Positions 24,302 through 36,977 are shown, counted from the first letter of the stretch. The stretch: 64,000 bases of DNA from Spiroplasma sp. SV19 (GCF_030060925.1 NZ_CP045455.1:806001-870000), one strand, 5' to 3'. The notes: generated from the letters alone by a model not told the origin. Translations and numbers: made by a program.

Positions 24302-24916
24302 TTACTTTGAAAATAAACGAATACTTGCCAAACGTTCTTTTCAACTACTCATTTTAATTTGATAATTTTCTAATTGTTTTGGCGATAATACTGCTAAGTT
24401 TTTCTTTAACTCATACATTTGCATATCAAAACGAATAACCTCTGCTTTAATATAATTATTTCGCATAATTTGTTCTAAATATCCAGTTTTTGCTTTCAAA
24501 CTTTTAACAATTTCTAAATAAATAATTTTAATTGTTTTACCTTTATTTTTGCTAATAAAACGAAAATTTTTACTAATCCAAGCTTCTGGGGTAAACCACT
24601 CTAAAGTGACTTCTTTGTTTTCTTGAAAAGCAGCTAAATGCATTTCTCGTTTTTTATCCTTTGTTCCAGCGCGGTAAAAAGCATCATCTTCTAAATCATC
24701 ATAGGTCAAATTTCCATTCATATCTTTAGCCAACATTGTTAATAACATATGAAAAGTTTCACCTAATGGTTTTTTAACTCTCACAACACGAATTAGTTTT
24801 AAAATCCGTGATGATTCACTATAACGAGAAACATACACTTGTTGGTTAAACATGGTATGTTTATCATCATATTCTTTTCGTAAGGCATCCAACTGTTCTT
24901 GATTTGTAATTTTCAT
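24302..24916 (-). CDS. Hypothetical protein
   Basis: 204 aa soluble basic protein starting MKITNQEQLDALRKEYDD and ending after a TGA tryptophan (SSWKERLASIRLFSK). No motif is recognised. It starts 10 bases downstream of the GH1 stop with AAGGG upstream, so it is the second gene of that operon. Tryptophan and lysine content are ordinary. Confidence 0.75.
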
Positions 24917-24926
24917 TATGAAACCC

Positions 24927-26333
24927 TTAAATTAATTCGTTATCATATTCAAAAGTACCTGTTTCTGCTACTTTTGCAATAAAGGCTGCTGATTTTTTTA
25001 AAACTCGTTTTGCATTGTTTGCTAAATCTAATTGGACAAAACCATAACGATTCTTATAAGCATTCATTCATGATCAGTTATCAATATACGCTCAAGAATG
25101 ATAACCAAAACAATTTGACCCTTCGCTAATTGCTTTATGAACCCACGCTAAATGCTCTTTAACAAAGTCAATTCGATATTGGTCATTAATAACACCATTT
25201 TCTAAAAAACGCTCTTCGTTTTCAACACCCATCCCATTTTCAGAAATATAGACAGGAATGTTATCATAATTTTGTTTTAAATTCATTAGCGCTAAATAAA
25301 TTGCTTTCGGAAAAATTTCTCAACCACGATAAGGATTCATCCGACGCCCTGGCATTTCATATGGCTGATAAAAATAGTGCGGTGTAATTGCCCCATTAGC
25401 AAAATCTGGAATAAAATCAAGACATTTTACTCGCATTGGCTGATAAAAATTAATTCCCAAAAAGTCAAGTTTTAAACTCTGATCCTTAATTAATTCTTCA
25501 TCTCCAGATGCGATTTCTCACATAAAATGATATTTTTCTGCCACATCTTTTAACTCCTGAGGATAAACGTTTTTAACCATTGGGTCTAGAAAACTATTTG
25601 TTGTAAATAAATCATATCATTTTGCTGCTTGCAAATCCGCTTTGTTTTGACTGCGAGGAATTGACGGTGAAATACTTAAAATAGCTCCAATTTGTCCTTG
25701 CAATTTTAAGTTCCGATATTCTTTTACTGCTTTTAAATGGGCAATTAAACTATTTCATTGTGCCTGCATTCCCGCCTGCATATCTACTTCATTTGGTCGA
25801 TGTCAATCATATCAATAGCCACCTTCAATAACAACAATTGGTTCATTAAAAGTTGTGAACATCGTAACACGATCACCAAATAACTCAAAACAAGTTTTAG
25901 CATAAAAAGCAAAAGCATCAACTACTTCTCGTGATAGTCAACCCCCCTTTTCTTGCGCTCAATGTGGCATATCAAAATGAAATAAATTAATAATTGGTTT
26001 AATGTTATTTTTTAACATTTCATTAATAACATTATTATAGAATTCAACCCCCTTTTGATTTATTGTTTTACCGTCTGGAATTAACCTAGTCCATTGAATT
26101 GATGTTCGTAATGAATTAAAATTTAATTCCTTAGCAATTTTAATATCTTCTGAATACCGATGATAAAAATCATTTAAACATGGCTGTTGGTTAAAAAAAC
26201 GATATTTTTCAATTTTAAATCAATAATCTCAATTTGAAGCTGATTTACCATCTTCAAAAAAAGCACTTTCTGTTTGTGGACCTGAAAAGGCACTTCCTCA
26301 TAAAAAATTTTTTTCAAAATTATACTGTCCCAT
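24927..26333 (-). CDS. GH1 6-phospho-beta-glucosidase/galactosidase
   Basis: 468 aa with a complete GH1 active site: acid/base Glu in TTFNEPIVV, nucleophile Glu in YISENGMG. The Ser, Lys and Tyr in WSWMNAYKNRYG mark 6-phospho substrates delivered by a PTS. It begins MGQYNFEKNFLWGSAFSGPQ. AGAGAGGAG lies upstream. It heads a two-gene unit separate from the PTS operon to its left and may serve the same permease, since the other GH1 has an altered active site. Confidence 0.94.
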
Positions 26334-26472
26334 CAGAAATCTCCTCTCTAAATACAAGTCTTATTATATCCATTATATTTAAAGAAACAATACAAACAGA
26401 AAAAATTATTTTTATTAAAAATAACCATCCCTTTGTCTTCGTTTTAACACCAATAAATTATTTGTTACAATT

Positions 26473-26494
26473 AAAAAAATCCTTTGACGGATTT
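26473..26494 (-). terminator. Terminator after DUF402 gene
   Basis: Minus strand AAATCC-GTCAAA-GGATTT followed by TTTT, overlapping the stop codon. Confidence 0.8.
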
Positions 26495-27035
26495 ATTTTT
26501 TGATTTTTGGTTTTAATTTCAAATATTGTTTTCATAATTCCAATGCACGTTCATGTTCAAAAACAAATTTTTTATTTTTAATCAGATATTTTAAATTATC
26601 AATTTCTGTTCAAATTACATTTATAATATCGCGAGTATATTTTCATGCAATTCGATTGCGATTAAATTCTTTTAAATCTAAAATTTTATAACTTCCATCA
26701 GCAAAAACCTTAATGTCCAAATCATAATCAATATATTTAATTGTCTTTTGATCCATAATAAATGGTGATGCGATATTGCAATAATAATTAATCCCTGTTT
26801 CTTTAAACATGCAAATGATATTACTCCAATTTTTGCGATTAAAAATTCAAATTGCGGGTTCATTTGTTTTTCATTTTCTACCATTTAGTTCGGTTACGGT
26901 CACATCTTCATTCACTAAAACAATATATTCTTCTTCTAATAATAAAACAACAGCTGATTCTCAACTTCGGTAAACCGAACCATTATGTTTATAAGCATGT
27001 ACTAAAACACTATCTCCAACTTGTAAGGTGTCCAT
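26493..27035 (-). CDS. DUF402 (Ntdp-type) family protein
   Basis: 180 aa read through several TGA tryptophans. Family hallmarks: WKTNEPAIWIFNRKNWSNII, YYCNIASPF and the acidic IDYDLDIKVFADG, which matches the metal-binding stretch of nucleoside diphosphate phosphatases of this fold. Likely hydrolyses nucleotides or RNA 5' ends; the substrate is inferred. Single gene with its own terminator. Confidence 0.9.
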
Positions 27036-27282
27036 TATGCTGCCTCCCTTATTAATCCATTAATAAAAATTACAACAAAAAACAATTAAAAATAACACAA
27101 TAAAAAATGTCTGTAAAATTATAAGTTGCCATAATATAAAATTTTATCCTTTGATATTAATTAATTTAAAATAAAACTTATTTTAAATACGTCAACATTA
27201 TAATTATAACAGTTATATTTATTAAGTAAATAACAAAGCAGCAACTAGCAGGAAAAAACTTTGATTAATAATTTTATAATTT

Positions 27283-27316
27283 AAAAAAAAAAAAAAAAAA
27301 CTACTTCTTTGTAGTT
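27283..27316 (-). terminator. Terminator after tRNA-His with an 18-T tail
   Basis: AACTAC-AAAGAA-GTAGTT followed by 18 T on the minus strand, directly after the tRNA 3' end. The T run is unusually long for a terminator. Confidence 0.92.
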
Positions 27317-27322
27317 AAAAAA

Positions 27323-27399
27323 TGGGGCGGCTGATGGGACTTGAACCCACGAGTGCCGGAGCCACAATCCGGAGCGTTAACCTCTTCGCCACAACCGCC
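27323..27399 (-). tRNA. tRNA-His (GTG)
   Basis: Cloverleaf on the minus strand: acceptor GCGGTTG/CAGCCGC, anticodon stem CCGGA/TCCGG around TTGTGGC (anticodon GTG), T stem GTGGG/CCCAT with loop TTCAAGT. The extra 5' G (position -1) pairs with C73, the identity element for histidyl-tRNA synthetase, and CCA is encoded. Stands alone with its own terminator. Confidence 0.97.
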
Positions 27400-27604
27400 A
27401 CGTATGATTAAATAAATAACCTTATTTATTATAACTTAAAACAACAAAATGTAAATAGAAAAGCTTCTAGTTCCCAAAAGTTATCTTAAAGTTTGCTTTT
27501 GTCAACAGAAATATTTTAAAACTATTAGATTGTTAATAAATCTTATTTCCAATTTTATATTATAATGTACTAGGTACATATTTACAGTACCCAAAGGAGT
27601 GCGA

Positions 27605-27619
27605 ATGGAAGAAGTGTAA
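27605..27619 (+). promoter_or_regulatory. Five-codon leader ORF (MEEV) before the IMPACT gene
   Basis: The only good ribosome site (AAAGGAG, 27593-27599) is 5 bases before this ATG, and its TAA stop is 4 bases before the ATG of the next gene, which has no good site of its own. Translation of the main gene may depend on the leader. Confidence 0.45.
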
Positions 27620-27623
27620 CTAC

Positions 27624-28229
27624 ATGTATATAATTAAAAAGAACAAAATTTTAACTAAAGAATTAATTATTCGTAATGTTAAATTCCTTTGTTTCGCTAG
27701 TTACGTTCAAACAGAGACAGATGTTATTAACTTCCTAAAAAAGTATAAAAATAAAAAGGCAAACCATAACGCTTATGCATATGTCATTGGCAATAGGCGC
27801 GAAAATATTTATAAAACTGATAATGGTGAAACCCGACATATCGCAGGGAAGACCATTTTAGAAAACATTATTGACAAGAATTTAACAAATATTATTGTCT
27901 TAGTTAGTCGGTATTTTAATCCACTCTATAATTTACTTGAAGACTGAATTAAGAATGGGTATGCAACTATTACCCGCATTATTTTAACTTCTGCCCAATT
28001 AGAAAAAATAAATGAACAAATTAAAATTGGAATTTTATTGCGCCCGTTGAATGAAGTATTCTTACGAGAACTTTTAGACAAAAATAAAATCAATATTGTA
28101 TCTAGACTAATTTATCGTGGTGACTTAATTTTTACTATAATTATCGATCGTAACAATAGTGTCTTAATCGAACTTGATAACTTAATTATTAAAGGAATAA
28201 TATATAGTTATAAAATTTTAAAAAATTAA
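27624..28229 (+). CDS. YigZ/IMPACT family protein, divergent
   Basis: 201 aa. The N-terminal half fits the UPF0029/Impact domain: FLCFASYVQTETDVINFL, then ANHNAYAYVIGN and TAGKPILE-like IAGKTILENI, ILVSRYF. The usual glycine-rich RYFGG..LG.GGL loop is replaced by RYFNPLYNLLEDW, so the RNA-binding or regulatory surface is changed. The C-terminal half has the alpha-beta repeat of bacterial YigZ. Ends at a shared bidirectional terminator. Confidence 0.85.
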
Positions 28230-28264
28230 AAAATCTTATTAATATTTATTAATAAGATTTTTTT
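28228..28264. terminator. Bidirectional terminator between convergent genes
   Basis: AAATCTTATTAATA / TATTAATAAGATTT perfect stem with T runs on both strands. It serves the plus-strand IMPACT gene and the minus-strand E2-like gene. Confidence 0.92.
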
Positions 28265-31200
28265 ATGATAAAGTAATTAATTCTGGTGATTCCAAGATTT
28301 CTTTTAAACGTGTTAAGAAAATTCCAGCTTCAGCCGCATCAATAATTCGTTGATCAACTGTTAAAGCAATATTCATCATTGAACGAATTACTAATTTATC
28401 TCCTTTAATAACAACTGGCTTACGAACAATACGACCAATCCCAATTACCGCCGAGTTTGGATAAAAAATTGTTGGTGTTGCATTAACAGCACCGACAGTA
28501 CCATAGTTTGCAATCGTAATCGTACTTCCTTGTAATTCATAATCATATAATTCACCTTGACGTAAACGTTCAATTGTTTCTTGAATGTTAATTGCAATTT
28601 GTTTTAAACTCATTCGTTCGGTAAATTTAATCACTGGAATAACTAAACCTTCACTAGTTTCTGTTGCCAAACCAATATGTTGTGAATTTTTAATAACAAT
28701 CTGATTTGTTTTTGAATCATAATATGAATTTAATTTTGGATATTCACTTAATGCTAATGAAACAGCTTTGACAAGAAAACTCATTGTTGAAAAACGAACA
28801 CCTGACTCAGAATTAGCATTTTTTAATTTTCGTTGTTGGTCAATAATTGAAGACATATCAATTTCAGCATTAATTGTCAATGGTGGTACATGTGTTTGTG
28901 ACATAATCATTGACTGAATAGCTGGATATCTTGTTGCTTTAATTTCTTCTCTTGTTTCTAACCCTTGGGGTTCAATATTACTATTTGTATTAACAATGTT
29001 TAAACTATTATTTAATGGTTGAATTAAATTTCCATAAGTATTAGGAATTGAATTTGTTTCACTATCAAACTTTTTAACTTGTAAGTTATTACCACTAGGA
29101 TTATTTTCAATTCCTTGGTTAATCATTTGTTTGTTATTCAAATTAAGTTCTTTTAACATTTCCTTTACCATTGGATCTGGCTCATTCATTGTTTTTAACA
29201 TTTGCTGTATTAGCATATACTGCATCATCTTATCCAAGTTGTTAGCATTATTATGATTCATATTATTATTTGTTTCTCGTAAACTTTGAATTTCACGTAA
29301 CAATTCATTTTGACGATTATTTTGCTCTTGATTTGATAATTTTTCTTTTAAAACAGCTAACTCAACTAACATATTGTTATCACTTGCTGGCTGTTGAACT
29401 GATGGTCACTGATAATTATTTGTAATTGGTGGAACATTAACTGTGCCATGCTTTCCATCTTGGTTTACCTGCCCATATGATGGTTGGTTTTTATTTTGTG
29501 TAGCAAAACCTTGTTGATAATTTGCTGCTGATTCAGCTTGATGTGGATTTTTATTACCATAATATTCATCATCCAACATTTCGTATTGTGATTCAATTTC
29601 TTCAAAAGAAGGACGACGATAGTTGTTAATCTCTCCTAATACTGAATCAACTTCAACATTTCCTTTTGCAATTTGTTCCATTCTTTTTTTAATTAATTCT
29701 CGTTGATTTCTTGTTTTTAAAATTTTTTCACGTTGTCCCCCATCATTTAATTTTTCATATAATCGATCACGATAAGATTTCAGCGGTGAAAAATAGCCTG
29801 GTTTCTTCGGCGCTAATTTTTCTGCCTCGTTAGGATCGACTGTATAACCATCAGCTGAAATATAAACTTCATCAGACAAATCCTCATTCTTAACTTGATA
29901 ATCAGGTTGATCATAGCCATAACTGCTACCTCCACCTTGACTACTTAACATTTCTGGTGTAGCATTTCTTTTAATTAAATCATTCATTCTTCCTTGCACA
30001 ATATTACGTAAAATTTTTGGACGCCCATTTTCATCTAGGAAATCCATAGAACTTTTTGAATTATCACTTTCTAATGATAATTCATGAAAATCATTTTTGT
30101 TATGTAATTGCTGACGACGTTGATTAACAAGATTGCGAAAATTACTATTTTCCGCTTGATTACCAAAAAGGGCTGCTGCATTAGCTGGGGCTTCATCTTG
30201 GTGTTTTGTTTCATTAACTAAATATTTAGCATATTCTTTTGCTTGATTTTCTTCTGCTAATTTTTTTTGTGCAATTGGAACAGCATTAGTAACAATATTC
30301 TGTCCATGTAATTTTGTATTAACATCAAAATTAGGTAGCGCTGCATCAAAACTGTCTTCTTTTATCCTATCATTTAAATTAGGCGTATTAATCATCGTAT
30401 TATCTCTCCCCCCATTTTCTACACTTTGTTTATTTGATTGTTTAATTGTATCAATTGAAGGAATTTTGGCACGGTTATTAATAATATGATCATCATCAAT
30501 TGTTAAATCTTTAAAAGAAAGTCGGCGCGTTTTTTTAGGGCCAAATGTCAATTCTGTTTCATCTCATCTTTTAACCTCAGTTGGTTTATTTTCAAAAGCC
30601 ACCCCTTGGTCAGTTACTGATGTTGATTGAACAGACGCATCAGTCACAAATTTTTGGTCTTGTTCCGCTATATTGTATTGTGACAACTCTATATTATCTT
30701 GTGATTGCATAACATTATTTGCAACTAAACTAGAATTATTAATAACTTGTCTTGGATTATTAAATTCCATTTGTTCTGCCAATGGTTGGTTCAAATTATT
30801 TTGTTGAAAGTTTTGTCCTAAACTTTCATTTGAAAGTGGCTGGTCATCAATTAATTCTGCTTTAGAATCAATGTTCATTTCATTATACTTATGTTGCACT
30901 GATTCAACATTATTTTGCATTTGTTGTTGTTCTAATAATGGTGGAGTAAAAGTCGGATTTAAAGTATCTGGCTTGATGAAATCAGCACCAGAATAATCAT
31001 CTTCTTCAACATCTTTTCATTTTGTTCCAAATTCACCATCTTTTGTTGTTGAAAATGTCACCCCGTTTTTATCTAAGTCACTAAATTCATCTTTTTCAAG
31101 ATGCTTAAAATAATATTTTTCAATTTCAGCCTCAGTTGTTAATAAATGAGCAATAACACTATTCCGTTTAATTTTGCTACCAGCTTTAATAGGTTTAACA

Positions 31201-31352
31201 ATAATTCCATCCATTGGGGCTTTAATAATAACTTCACCATTGTCACTTTCAATTAGGGCGATCCCATCCCCCGCTTTGACAGCAACATCTTGGTATAAGA
31301 ATTCTTTTAAAATTCCCTTTTTTTCTAAAAATGATACTTTAATTTTTTCCAT
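28263..31352 (-). CDS. Giant E2-like protein lacking lipoyl lysine and catalytic histidine
   Basis: 1029 aa in one frame through three TGA tryptophans. Residues 1-75 form a biotinyl/lipoyl-like domain, but the attachment Lys is Asn38 (IESDNGEVI, family ETDK). Residues about 85-790 are a polar, Gln/Asn-rich low-complexity linker with coiled-coil parts. Residues about 800-1029 match the 2-oxoacid dehydrogenase acyltransferase core (THVPPLTINAEIDMSS; GLVIPVI; TITIANYGTVGA), yet the catalytic HRxxDG reads QRIIDA, with Gln1001 replacing His. The protein can be neither lipoylated nor catalytic in the usual way. A structural, self-assembling role is an inference. Confidence 0.88.
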
Positions 31353-31504
31353 TGTCTCAATTTACCCCATTCAAAAAAACTTAATTTGTTTTATTAAATT
31401 TTGCCTAGCCGCTATTCTACCCATTTTTATTACAAGATAATTATATCATATATTCCCTATTTTTCCTTGTTAAAATTGAAAGTAATATTATACACAAAAA
31501 ATAA

Positions 31505-31541
31505 AAAAATGCAAAATTTTTAAATTTCTTTTGCATTTTCT
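31505..31541 (-). terminator. Terminator of the MATE gene
   Basis: AATGCAAAA / TTTTGCATT stem followed by a T run on the minus strand; the stop codon lies in the loop. Confidence 0.85.
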
Positions 31542-33196
31542 TTTAATTCTTTCACTTTATTATCAAATTCAGTGATATGCTTTGTTGCTGTTAAGTTTTT
31601 AACCCATTTTTTACGACTTAAGATTACAATTGCTCAAATTGCTTTTAAACTATCCGCTGTTTGCATAATTAAAACAATATAAATAATATCTAAACTTGAG
31701 GTAAAAATTAAAATTGCTAATAATGGTACCGGAACTAACCAAGTAAATAACGCATCTAAAACAAAGGCATTCATAACCGCGCCACCGGTTCTAATAATTG
31801 CATAACTTGTCGCCGCAATCATTAAGCAAGGATAGCAAAGACCATAAGCAAAGAGCATCCAATGGGCAATTCTAAATGTTTCTGGCGTATTATTACTAAA
31901 TAATAGTTCTGGTAAAAATCAACCTCCCGCAACTAAAATTAGACCGGCAATAATTCCAACAAAGAAAGCTAAAATAACTAAATGTTTCCCATTATATTCT
32001 GCTTCTTCTAAATTATTGGCTCCCAACCGGCTCCCAACCAAGACCGAAGTTCCAGCCGAGAAACCATGATATAATGGCGTGTATAAGGCAGCAATTATTG
32101 TGGAAAAAATTGCATTTGCTGTTAAAGCATCTAAACTATAATATGCTCGCAGTTTAACTTGTAAAACCATTCCAACCGATCAAAAAATTTCATTTAATAC
32201 AATTGGTCATGCTTTTTGAAAAGCACGACGAGTTACATAACCATCAAAACGATACCAATTTCGGGGAATAAATTCATATCGTTTATATCAAAATAAAATT
32301 ATAATAAAAGTAAGCTGTAATATCCGCGAAGCAGATGTAGCAATTGCTGCTCCTTGAACTCCTATTCCTTTAAAATCACCAAGAAAATGCGGTTCAATTA
32401 AAAATGGATTCATAAAGCAATTGGTACTTAAGGCAATAATTGAAATTCAAACTGCTAAACCAGCTCGTCCTGTTTCACGCAATGTTGTAATAAAAGCAAT
32501 GTTAATTGCTAATAGTGGATATGATAAGGCAATAATTTTAAAATACTCTGCTCCTTCATGCGTTGAAATTGATGCTGCTTCATATTCAAAGTATTTAAAT
32601 CATTGAATTGCTAAGTCTTTATCACCTGGTTGTAATTGTTTAAAAACTTCTGGCCGTGGGGCATACTTAGGTGATGTTGTAAAACTAATTAATTGATACC
32701 CACAAAATTGGGACAAAATTAACACAACAAAACAAATAATTAAACAAACATAAATTTTTAATAAGGTAACTTCTTGAAGTTCCTTGTATTTTTGCGCACC
32801 AAAATATTGCGCATTAAAAACACCAAATCCATAACAAATTCCACTTAAGATAGCAAACATAATAAAATAAAGTTGATTTGAAGCAGCAACACCATTCATT
32901 GCTAATTGGCCTGCCGTATAATGAAAACCAACATAGTTTCCTAAACCCCACTGTTCTCAAACTTCTTTTACATTATAAACATTATTTGCTCCAAAAATAG
33001 CTTTAATCTCGTCAGCTAGATGATGAAAACCATGCACATTACTTTTAATTGAACTTGCAAAAAAATTATCAACTAAATCCGTTGACTCCATAATAATTTC
33101 TTGCAATGTTGCTAATAAAATTAGCACTAAGGCTGTTGCATATCACTTTTTCGAAGCAAAAAATTTTGGTCGTTTCTTGCTTTGTATTTGTGTCAT
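31520..33196 (-). CDS. MATE-family efflux transporter
   Basis: 558 aa, about twelve hydrophobic helices with the two MATE halves. Recognisable: TDLVDNFFAS near the N-terminus, LSGICYGFGVFNAQYFGA, and in the second half GFSAGTSVLVGSRLGANNLEEA. The loop at residues about 55-95 is longer than usual. Exports drugs or metabolites using an ion gradient. GGAGG lies upstream of the ATG. Confidence 0.93.
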
Positions 33197-33302
33197 TTTA
33201 TCCTCCTTTCCGTTTTACTTAAATTACACTGCAAATATTATAATATAAAAAAATAAAAAAACATTATTTTTTATTTTTTTTCAAGCAATATTTTTGGTAT
33301 AA

Positions 33303-34424
33303 TTAATATCCTAATAAATTACGATATGTTCATTCATCTTTCGAAAATCCTAACTTGTTTTTCTTTGTTCGAATTAATTGTGCTGTATGATTATTAAAAT
33401 CAATTTGATACCATTGTCCACACGCATTTAACATTAAATGCCCACTAATCGTTCCCAGTGCTCCCAAGGCAAATAACGGAACAATTTGAGATGGATAGCC
33501 TCCTAATCAATCACGAACATTAGTTCCACCAAAACTTCATCCACCTTTTCCCATATATTGAAAATTCTCATTTAAAACCGCTGAAAATAATAAGGCAAAC
33601 AAGGCATATATTAAAAACATTATTAAACTGCCTAAAATTTGTTTCTTATCATAACTTGGCGTTCCATAAAGATGCATTCACCAACAGACAGCAATAATTA
33701 AAGCATGGTTCCCATAATGAGCTCAATAATAATAATTTCCAAAAGTATAAGCATCTGGCGGAAAAACCAATGCTAAAATTGGCAATCATACTCCCCATGG
33801 CGCATAATAGGAATATAATCTTCTTGTTACTTTGCTATTTTGTGGGCACAATAGTAAAATTCCATAAATTAAGTTTAATCATTTGCATAACTCTAACGGT
33901 ACAGCGTCCGTTCAATTATCAGCACGAATTGTTGAACCATTAGAAATTGTTTCATAAACACCCGGACTAACTAATTTAACTTTAACTCACGCTTTATAAA
34001 TAGGCAAGTTTAAACAATCAACAGTTCTGGTATCAAAAAAATGTGCATACCATTGCCCTTGATATTCCACAATGTTACTTTGACCATATTGCAGACCATT
34101 AATCAAAATCGTATTATTGTTATTAAACATTAAACTTGGAATGACTTTATAGTAATAAATGATTTTTAGCAATCAAAAAATTAATCAGGCAAAAATTAAA
34201 TAACTACCCAAAGTATAGCGAAAAATGCTTTTAGTTGCTAACTTGGCATTAAACTTTGGCAACAAAAAAACAATTAATAACAAAACAACAACCATACTTA
34301 AACCAACAGCAAATTCAATTCCGAATGTAACAGGTCCCTTGGGCTGTGCTCATTGGCTACCTAATGGATCAAAAAAACCTCATGGTCCATTTCAACCGCC
34401 AAAACTATAACTCATTAAATTCAT
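33303..34424 (-). CDS. YwaF/TIGR02206-type integral membrane protein
   Basis: 373 aa, seven or so hydrophobic segments, very rich in tryptophan (many from TGA). N-terminal FGGWNGPWGFFDP and the histidine-containing YYYWAHYGNHALIIAV are typical of this Firmicute/Mollicute membrane family of unknown function. GGAGGC is 6 bases before the ATG. Cotranscribed with the small gene upstream. Confidence 0.82.
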
Positions 34425-34445
34425 TGCAGCCTCCATTCATTATTT

Positions 34446-34688
34446 TTACTCTTTCTTTTTTCTTTTTTGCTTCGCCGCTAGTTTCTCTGCTTTTTTCTGT
34501 TTACGGTTCTTATGAATTTTTTCTCATAAGCTCTCCATTTTTATCTTTTCACTATGATTTTCAATTTGGTCTGTTTTTCGTTTAAAGAAAAGGACAAGGC
34601 CAATAACAATTGCTAAAATTACAATGACAATTAATAATGCTGCTCATCACGGAAGAACATCGAACAATGACTTTACCATTAGAATCAT
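34446..34688 (-). CDS. Small membrane-anchored basic protein
   Basis: 80 aa: [15 protein letters not shown], one membrane helix (about residues 12-33) and a C-terminal half rich in Lys and Arg, probably cytoplasmic. GGAGG is 8 bases upstream. Sits 21 bases before the YwaF-type gene. No family recognised. Confidence 0.72.
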
Positions 34689-34726
34689 TTAGTTTTCCTC
34701 CTTTGTAATATCTTCCATTATACACA

Positions 34727-34769
34727 AAAATAAAAAATTAATAACGAATGTTATTAATTTTTTATTTCC
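34727..34769 (-). terminator. Terminator of the fructose PTS gene
   Basis: AAAAATTAATAAC-ATTC-GTTATTAATTTTT followed by T, directly after the fruA stop on the minus strand. Confidence 0.9.
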
Positions 34770-36977
34770 TTAATTTCGTTTTGAAAATTGTTTTTGATTA
34801 GCATCCTTTTTAGTTGCTTTTTTAGCTGCTTTAATTTTTTTATCAGCAGTAACTTTATCAGAACGTGTTTTTAAAACAAATTGCTTCATTGAAATTGTTT
34901 CACCTGTACGTCTTTTATCAGCAATTTGTCAAAATCCGTACATAAAAGCAGTAATTAATGCTCCGATAGCCATAAATAAGAATGCTAACAATGTTCATTG
35001 TCAAGCACCAGCTCAACCATAAACACCAGTATCGCCATTCCCACGGCCTAAAGCCGATAAGAATCCAACAATTGGGCCCCCATGCCCAGCTAAGTCAGCA
35101 ATTCCTACTGCTCCAGCTAATCCACCAGCAATTGCTGACCCAACAATATTACTTGGAATAACACGTTTTGGATCATTTACTGCAAATGGAATAGCTCCTT
35201 CTGAGATTCCAATGCAGCCCATAAAGAATGCTGTTGAACCCATTGTTCGTTGTTCTTCGTTATAGAATGGTTTAAAGATTCATGTTGCAATTCCCATTCC
35301 CATTGGAGCAACCGGAATTGCAACTGCCATTGCCCCCATTGGGGTATAAATCTTTGAACCAATTAATCCCGTAGATGCTAAAAAAGCAACTTTATTAACT
35401 GGTCCTCCCATATCAAACCCAGCCATTGCTCCAATTAATAGACCAAAAGCTAACCCAATTGCGACATTAGAAGCATTTGAAATATTTCCTCATGTTTTTG
35501 AAATTCATTCTTGGAATTTTCCCATTACTCATCCAACTGTTGAACCAATTACGAACATCATAATCATTCCATAAACAAAACCAACAACAATTGGAATAAA
35601 GAAAATCGGCATTACTGGTTTTAAACCTTTTGGGACATTTCACGTATTAATTCATTTAACAGTATAACCAACAGCTAATCCAGCAGCAATTGCCCCGACA
35701 AATCCGGTTGGAGTATTAACTGCTTCAATCCCTGGTAAAGGATAAAAGTTAGCAGCATTATTCCCAATAAATGACACAACAATTGCTGGTGCAATTGCTG
35801 AACGACCAGCAATTGAATTAGCAATAAATGCTCCTAAAACAGGAATCATCAAAGTAAATGCTGAACCTCCCAGAATATTTAAATAATAGAAAAAATTCTT
35901 AGGATCAGTTAAAGGATCAGTGTAGAACAATTCGCCTCAATGTGCTGTTCCTCCTGTTGCGTCAGGAATTCAACCCATTCCCTTTGAAGAACCATGGAAG
36001 TTTTCATAATTAGGACCATAAATTGCTTTTGCTAATCCTAATGAAATGGCGATAAAAATCCCCCCCAAGATAACAATTGGCACCATATATGAAACCCCTG
36101 CCATCAAGTGCTTCATAACTCCAACTTTTTGGCCGCTACCATTGCTACCTTTTGTTGTAAATTCACCAACTGGTTCGGTTTTTCCCTCTTTTAAAGCAGT
36201 ATTAATAACTCCTTCAGGGTCTTTAATTGCTTTAGCAACAGGGCAAATATATACTTTTTTGCCACCAAATCTTGTCATATCAAGACCAATATCAGTTGCC
36301 GCAATAATTACTTCCGCACGTTTAATTTCTGCATCAGTAAAATCATTACGAACTCCTTCTGCTCCATGCGTTTCAACTTTAATGTCATATCCTAATTTCG
36401 GACCAGTTTGATTTAATTTGTCAGCAGCTAAGAAGGTGTGAGCCACCCCTGTTGCACAAGCTGTCATTGCTAAAATCAATGGTTTTTCACCTGTTGGCTT
36501 AGTTACTTTTTCAGAACTATTTTGATCAGCACCTGCTAACAAAGCAGCTTGAATCTTAGTTTTATTTGTTTCAATTTTCATTGCTTTTTTGAAATTTTCA
36601 TCCATTAATTTTCGCGCAACTTCACTTAAAATTCCTAAATGAATATCACCTGATTTAGCCTCCGGAATAATTAAGGCAATCGCAACTTTTGTTGGTTTTC
36701 CATCCATTGCTTTTCAATCAACAGAATCTTTGAAACGAATAAACAAAACTGCTTCTTTTTTAACTGCTTTAATCCGTGCATGTGGAATTGCAAAACCATC
36801 TTCAAAACCTGTCGAAGATTCTTTTTCACGAGCCTCAAAACCTTTAACAAGTTCGTTTGGGTCAGAAACATATCCTAATGTTTCAGCTAACTTCGCAAGT
36901 TCTAAGAATGCTTCTTCTTTAGTCTTTGCGGTTGAATCTAAAATGATATGTTTCTCATTAAAAATTTCATTATACAT
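34770..36977 (-). CDS. fruA: PTS fructose-type EIIABC
   Basis: 735 aa fusion in order A-B-C. EIIA (1-150): His66 in GFAIPHAR. EIIB (165-270): Cys174 in AMTACATGVAHTF. EIIC (from about 300) has the helices of the fructose/mannitol class with GFDMGGPVNKVAF and GISEGAIPFA. Imports fructose as fructose 1-phosphate, or the related mannose series. GGAAGGAG lies upstream of the ATG. Transcribed from a promoter with a T16 spacer, just downstream of manA. Confidence 0.96.

Noticed and set aside
27283-27300. A18 tract as a phase-variation site
   Set aside because: It is the T tail of the tRNA-His terminator and lies in no promoter spacer or coding frame.
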